Source: Henriciella marina DSM 19595
Lineage (GTDB): Bacteria > Pseudomonadota > Alphaproteobacteria > Caulobacterales > Hyphomonadaceae
Assembly: GCF_000376805.1 (NCBI RefSeq)
Contig: NZ_AQXT01000002.1
Coordinates: 2,914,001 to 2,978,000 of the forward strand
Direction of reading: 5' to 3'
Length of the DNA: 64,000 bases
The position numbers were made by a program, and so were the translations under genes. Shown one piece after another: positions 61,696 to 64,000 of the stretch. How positions within the stretch are numbered: position 1 is the first letter of the stretch; each line of letters opens with the position of its first letter. The notes below the pieces were generated by a model, which worked only from the letters and a program-made list of their open reading frames with translations, did no database searches and was not told the origin of the DNA.

Positions 61696-62003
61696 ATATT
61701 CCTCCCATGTGTTCCCGGTTCTCCGACCAGGATTTCCAAGAGAGTAGGATATATTAATCTAGTTGAATAGAGTTACCTAAGGGCAGTCAGGACTGCTCTC
61801 GTAAATGGGGGGCCTGAGGTTGCTCCGAGGACCATCAAAAATCCCGCCCATGTCGTGCGGGTACGGGACTTGCGGAATCTGGTCTTCAGGTTTGAGAGGT
61901 GGGGAGCAGCCGTGCTGTCGGACGACGGCAAAACTGTCTCTGCGTCCCCGCGAAAGGTGCGGGCGGTTGTCTACAAGAAATTCGCGCTCTAGAGCGCCTT
62001 CGG
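61696..62003. other. Promoter region of the TonB receptor; possible coding remnant
   Basis: 308 bases between the receptor start and the FixJ-like stop, both read leftwards, so it must contain the receptor promoter. AT-rich DNA near 61745-61772 (TATATTAATCTAGTTGAATA) is the likely promoter. A rightward frame without ATG, from about 61770 to 61992, reads plausibly as protein at its end (DLRNLVFRFERWGAAVLSDD, then VRAVVYKKFAL and stop), and may be a gene fragment. No IS end or repeat was seen. Confidence 0.4.
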
Positions 62004-62627
62004 TCAGCCGTCTCGGAGCCCCGCGGCGAATGCGATTCTGAGGGCGGCGGACAGGCTGTCCACGTCCAGCTTTTCCATCATGTTCGCGCGGTGAATCTCG
62101 ACCGTGCGAGGGGAAATCTCCAGCGAATTTGCAATTGCCTTATTGGTCAGGCCCTCCACCAGGCCTTCCAGAACGTCGGTCTCCCGGGGCGTAAGATGTG
62201 CGAGGCGTTTTTCCGCATCGGCTTTTTGCATGGCACCGCGAGAATGGCTGTCGAGCTGAGCGAAGGCTTCTAAGAGGGCTTTCAGGAGAACCTGTTTCTC
62301 ATACGGCTTCTCGACGAAATTCAGGGCACCGGCTTTCATGGCCTGCACCGCAACGGAAACATCTCCGTGGCCGGTGAGAACAACAACCGGCATGACAATC
62401 CCGCGGGCATTCAGCTCTTTCTGTACGGCCAGCCCACTCATTTGGGGCATCTGGACGTCCAGCAGGATACAGCCATCTTCCAGCGTATCGACGTCGGCGA
62501 GAAAGCTGACGCCGTCCTTATGGGTCTGGACACGGTAGCCAGCAAGACGAAGCATGAAGCTGGCCGAATGGCGAACCGCTTCGTCATCATCGACGAGGTG
62601 AACGAGGGGCTTTGCGGTTTCAGTCAT
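62004..62627 (-). CDS. FixJ-family response regulator
   Basis: 207 residues from the ATG at 62625-62627, overlapping the kinase stop by 8 bases. Receiver: LVHLVDDDEAVRHSASFMLRLAGY, phospho-Asp in CILLDVQMPQMSG, Thr/Lys in VVLTGHGDVSVAVQAMKAGALNFVEKPYE (FixJ type). LuxR HTH: LTPRETDVLEGLVEGLTNKAIANSLEISPRTVEIHRANMMEKL. Partner of the adjacent FixL-like kinase. Confidence 0.93.
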   Translation of the reverse strand: MTETAKPLVHLVDDDEAVRHSASFMLRLAGYRVQTHKDGVSFLADVDTLEDGCILLDVQMPQMSGLAVQKELNARGIVMPVVVLTGHGDVSVAVQAMKAGALNFVEKPYEKQVLLKALLEAFAQLDSHSRGAMQKADAEKRLAHLTPRETDVLEGLVEGLTNKAIANSLEISPRTVEIHRANMMEKLDVDSLSAALRIAFAAGLRDG

Positions 62628-63747
62628 CCTGCAGCTCCAGAGCTTCGACGGTAAAGACGAAGCGCGTCCCGCCATTTTTGCCGGGCATCGCTTCGATCGT
62701 ACCGCCGTGGGCCTCTACGATCGTCTTGCAGATTGACAGGCCGAGCCCCATTCCTGTCGCCTTTGAACTGGCGAGCGGCCGGAACAACTGATCGGCAACC
62801 TCGCGGTCTATGCCCGGCCCGTTATCCTCGATGGATATCATGACCACGCCGCCGCTCGCAGGGCGGGCATCAATTTGAACGCAGGCGTCGGCGGCTCCGT
62901 CCATCGCTTCCAGCGCGTTTCTGACGAGGTTGATGACGACCTGCTGGATCTGGATCGGCTCAGCGAGGATTTCGGCGACATCTTCAGAAACGCTGACGGT
63001 AATCTGGCCGGATGTCTTTCCCATTTCGGCCTGAACCAGCGCAATTGCGTCACCCAGCAGCGGTACCAGCGCCGTTGGGCGCTTCTCGACCTCGCCGCGC
63101 GAAACGTAATCGCGCAACTTCCGGACGATCTGGCCAGCCCGCACCGATTGCTTCGCCGCCTCGTCCAGCGCCTGCTGGATCATCTTCATGGTTTCTGGAT
63201 CAGGCGTTTCGAGCAGATCCCTTGCCGCTTCCAGGTAGTTTGTAACGACCGTTAGTGGCTGATTGAGCTCATGAGCGAGCGCCGATGCCATAGTACCGAC
63301 AGAGCTTAGACGCGAGAAATGCACGATTTCTGCCTGCAAGGCTTTCATGCGCGTCTCGTTGCGCCGCTGTTCGGTGAGATCTCTCATGAAGGCTGTGAAC
63401 AGATAATTCCCGCCGATATTCGCCTCGCCAATCTTGAGGTCGATCGGGAAGAGGGTGCCGTCGGAATGCCGGGCCGTAACTGTACGGCCAATCCCGATGA
63501 TCCGGCGCTCACCGGTGCGTAGGTATCGAGCGATATATTCGTCGTGCTGGGAGTTTTCGAGGGGCGCCATGAGCACTTTGACGTTCTGCCCGAGCAACTC
63601 TTCGGAGCTATAACCAAATAGCTCTTCGGCCGCGCGGCTGAATGCCGTGATGATGCCGGTTTCGTTGATGACAACCATCGCATCCGGCACCGATTGCAGG
63701 ATCGAGCGGAAGTGCTGATGGAGCGCATCAACGTCCATCTCCGCCAT
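62620..63747 (-). CDS. FixL-like PAS histidine kinase without the haem histidine
   Basis: 375 residues from the ATG at 63745-63747; ATG 63738 is also possible. PAS domain (~12-125) is very FixL-like: HDEYIARYLRTGERRIIGIG, then RHSDGTLFPIDLKIGE. In FixL the His of the D-P-H-I-I-G-I-G-R stretch binds haem; here that position is Arg82 (codon 63502-63504). HisKA with His159 in ASALAHELNQPLTVVTNYL, ATPase with NLVRNALEAMDG, DNGPGID and GMGLGLSICKTIVEAHGG. No membrane helices. It therefore probably does not sense O2 in the FixL manner. Confidence 0.92.
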   Translation of the reverse strand: MAEMDVDALHQHFRSILQSVPDAMVVINETGIITAFSRAAEELFGYSSEELLGQNVKVLMAPLENSQHDEYIARYLRTGERRIIGIGRTVTARHSDGTLFPIDLKIGEANIGGNYLFTAFMRDLTEQRRNETRMKALQAEIVHFSRLSSVGTMASALAHELNQPLTVVTNYLEAARDLLETPDPETMKMIQQALDEAAKQSVRAGQIVRKLRDYVSRGEVEKRPTALVPLLGDAIALVQAEMGKTSGQITVSVSEDVAEILAEPIQIQQVVINLVRNALEAMDGAADACVQIDARPASGGVVMISIEDNGPGIDREVADQLFRPLASSKATGMGLGLSICKTIVEAHGGTIEAMPGKNGGTRFVFTVEALELQDD

Positions 63748-63864
63748 GTCGACTATCAGATTCCGGGATGTCAGCGCAAAGGTCTCCGCGTTGCTGTCCA
63801 CCGGAATGGGACATGCGGGACGCAAAGGTCAATATACTTTGCTCTGGAATGGTGCAGGTCATGT

Positions 63865-64000
63865 TCAGCCGTTTGGTACATGCTTTCGGGCGGAGGCCCG
63901 AAGCGGCAAGACCCATGCGGCCAGCATGGCGACGAGGCCGAAGATCAGAGCCGGACAGGCCGCGCAATGAGCGCCGAACAGACCGGTCTGTGGCGCTGCA
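63865..64000 (-). CDS. C-terminal fragment of a possible small membrane protein
   Basis: The frame runs in from the right edge and ends at a TGA (63865-63867) after 44 residues: a HCAAC motif, a hydrophobic segment (ALIFGLVAMLAAWVLPL) and a basic tail. It is cut by the window edge, so neither start nor family is known. A small inverted repeat (around 63894-63915) falls within it. Confidence 0.3.
   Translation of the reverse strand, partial: AAPQTGLFGAHCAACPALIFGLVAMLAAWVLPLRASARKHVPNG

Noticed and set aside
63894-63915. GCTTTCGGGC/GCCCGAAGC inverted repeat as a terminator
   Set aside because: No U run on either strand and it lies inside a possible coding end.
1-64000. CRISPR array, IS element, prophage, tRNA or rRNA
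   Set aside because: No regularly spaced repeats, transposase or integrase, and no tRNA cloverleaf or rRNA-like stretch was seen by eye; a dedicated tRNA scan was not possible.

Overview
The window is GC-rich, extremely gene-dense DNA with no phage, IS element, CRISPR array, rRNA or tRNA that I can support. The gene families (ectoine synthesis, Sox/Fcc sulfur proteins, TonB receptors, the oxidative L-fucose pathway, FixLJ-like and MASE1 regulators) point to a marine or halotolerant alphaproteobacterium, most like Hyphomonadaceae. That placement is inference from gene content, not a database match.

Layout. (1) 1-7242: an ectoine operon read leftwards (ectA, ectB, ectC, ectoine-type aspartokinase, an MFS protein, an SSS symporter cut by the window edge), with a divergent MarR-type EctR. 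(2) 7364-20155: a short c-type cytochrome facing a leftward 16-gene run, most junctions overlapping by 1-8 bases. In transcription order: a periplasmic IorAB-type molybdenum hydroxylase, fccA, fccB, soxX, soxY, soxZ, soxA, a short ModE-like regulator, an XdhC-MocA fusion, moaA, moaD, moaE, moaB, moaC, moeA. A perfect dyad resembling a molybdate (Mo) box lies between the regulator and the fusion gene. soxB and soxCD are absent here. (3) 20369-25475: an SDR, a secreted metalloprotease, and a PaaX-like regulator divergent from a fatty-acid desaturase. (4) 25483-30255: btuB-btuF-btuC-btuD behind a cobalamin riboswitch. (5) 30393-34731: a 1425-residue autotransporter with a strong terminator.

(6) 34854-40259: a tightly coupled operon of two small unknown proteins, a D-aminoacylase-like amidohydrolase, an epoxide-hydrolase-like enzyme and an FAD oxidoreductase, followed by a TetR regulator. 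I cannot assign its substrate; it is the best candidate for an undescribed pathway. (7) 40384-48151: signalling island: two hybrid histidine kinases, a LuxR-type regulator, a GAF-GGDEF-PilZ protein and a lone receiver. (8) 48158-61695: a complete route from alpha-L-fucosides to pyruvate and lactate (TonB receptor, GPH transporter, GH29 fucosidase, mutarotase, dehydrogenase, lactonase, dehydratase, second dehydrogenase, FAH hydrolase), with IclR and TetR regulators and a Coq4-like gene at the end. The fucosidase appears to be translated by coupling to a 13-codon leader. (9) 62004-64000: a FixL/FixJ-like pair whose kinase lacks the haem-binding histidine, and a fragment at the right edge.

Regions 2, 6 and 8 show repeated stop/start overlaps (ATGA, GTGA, TTGA) and several non-ATG starts supported by good ribosome-binding sites.
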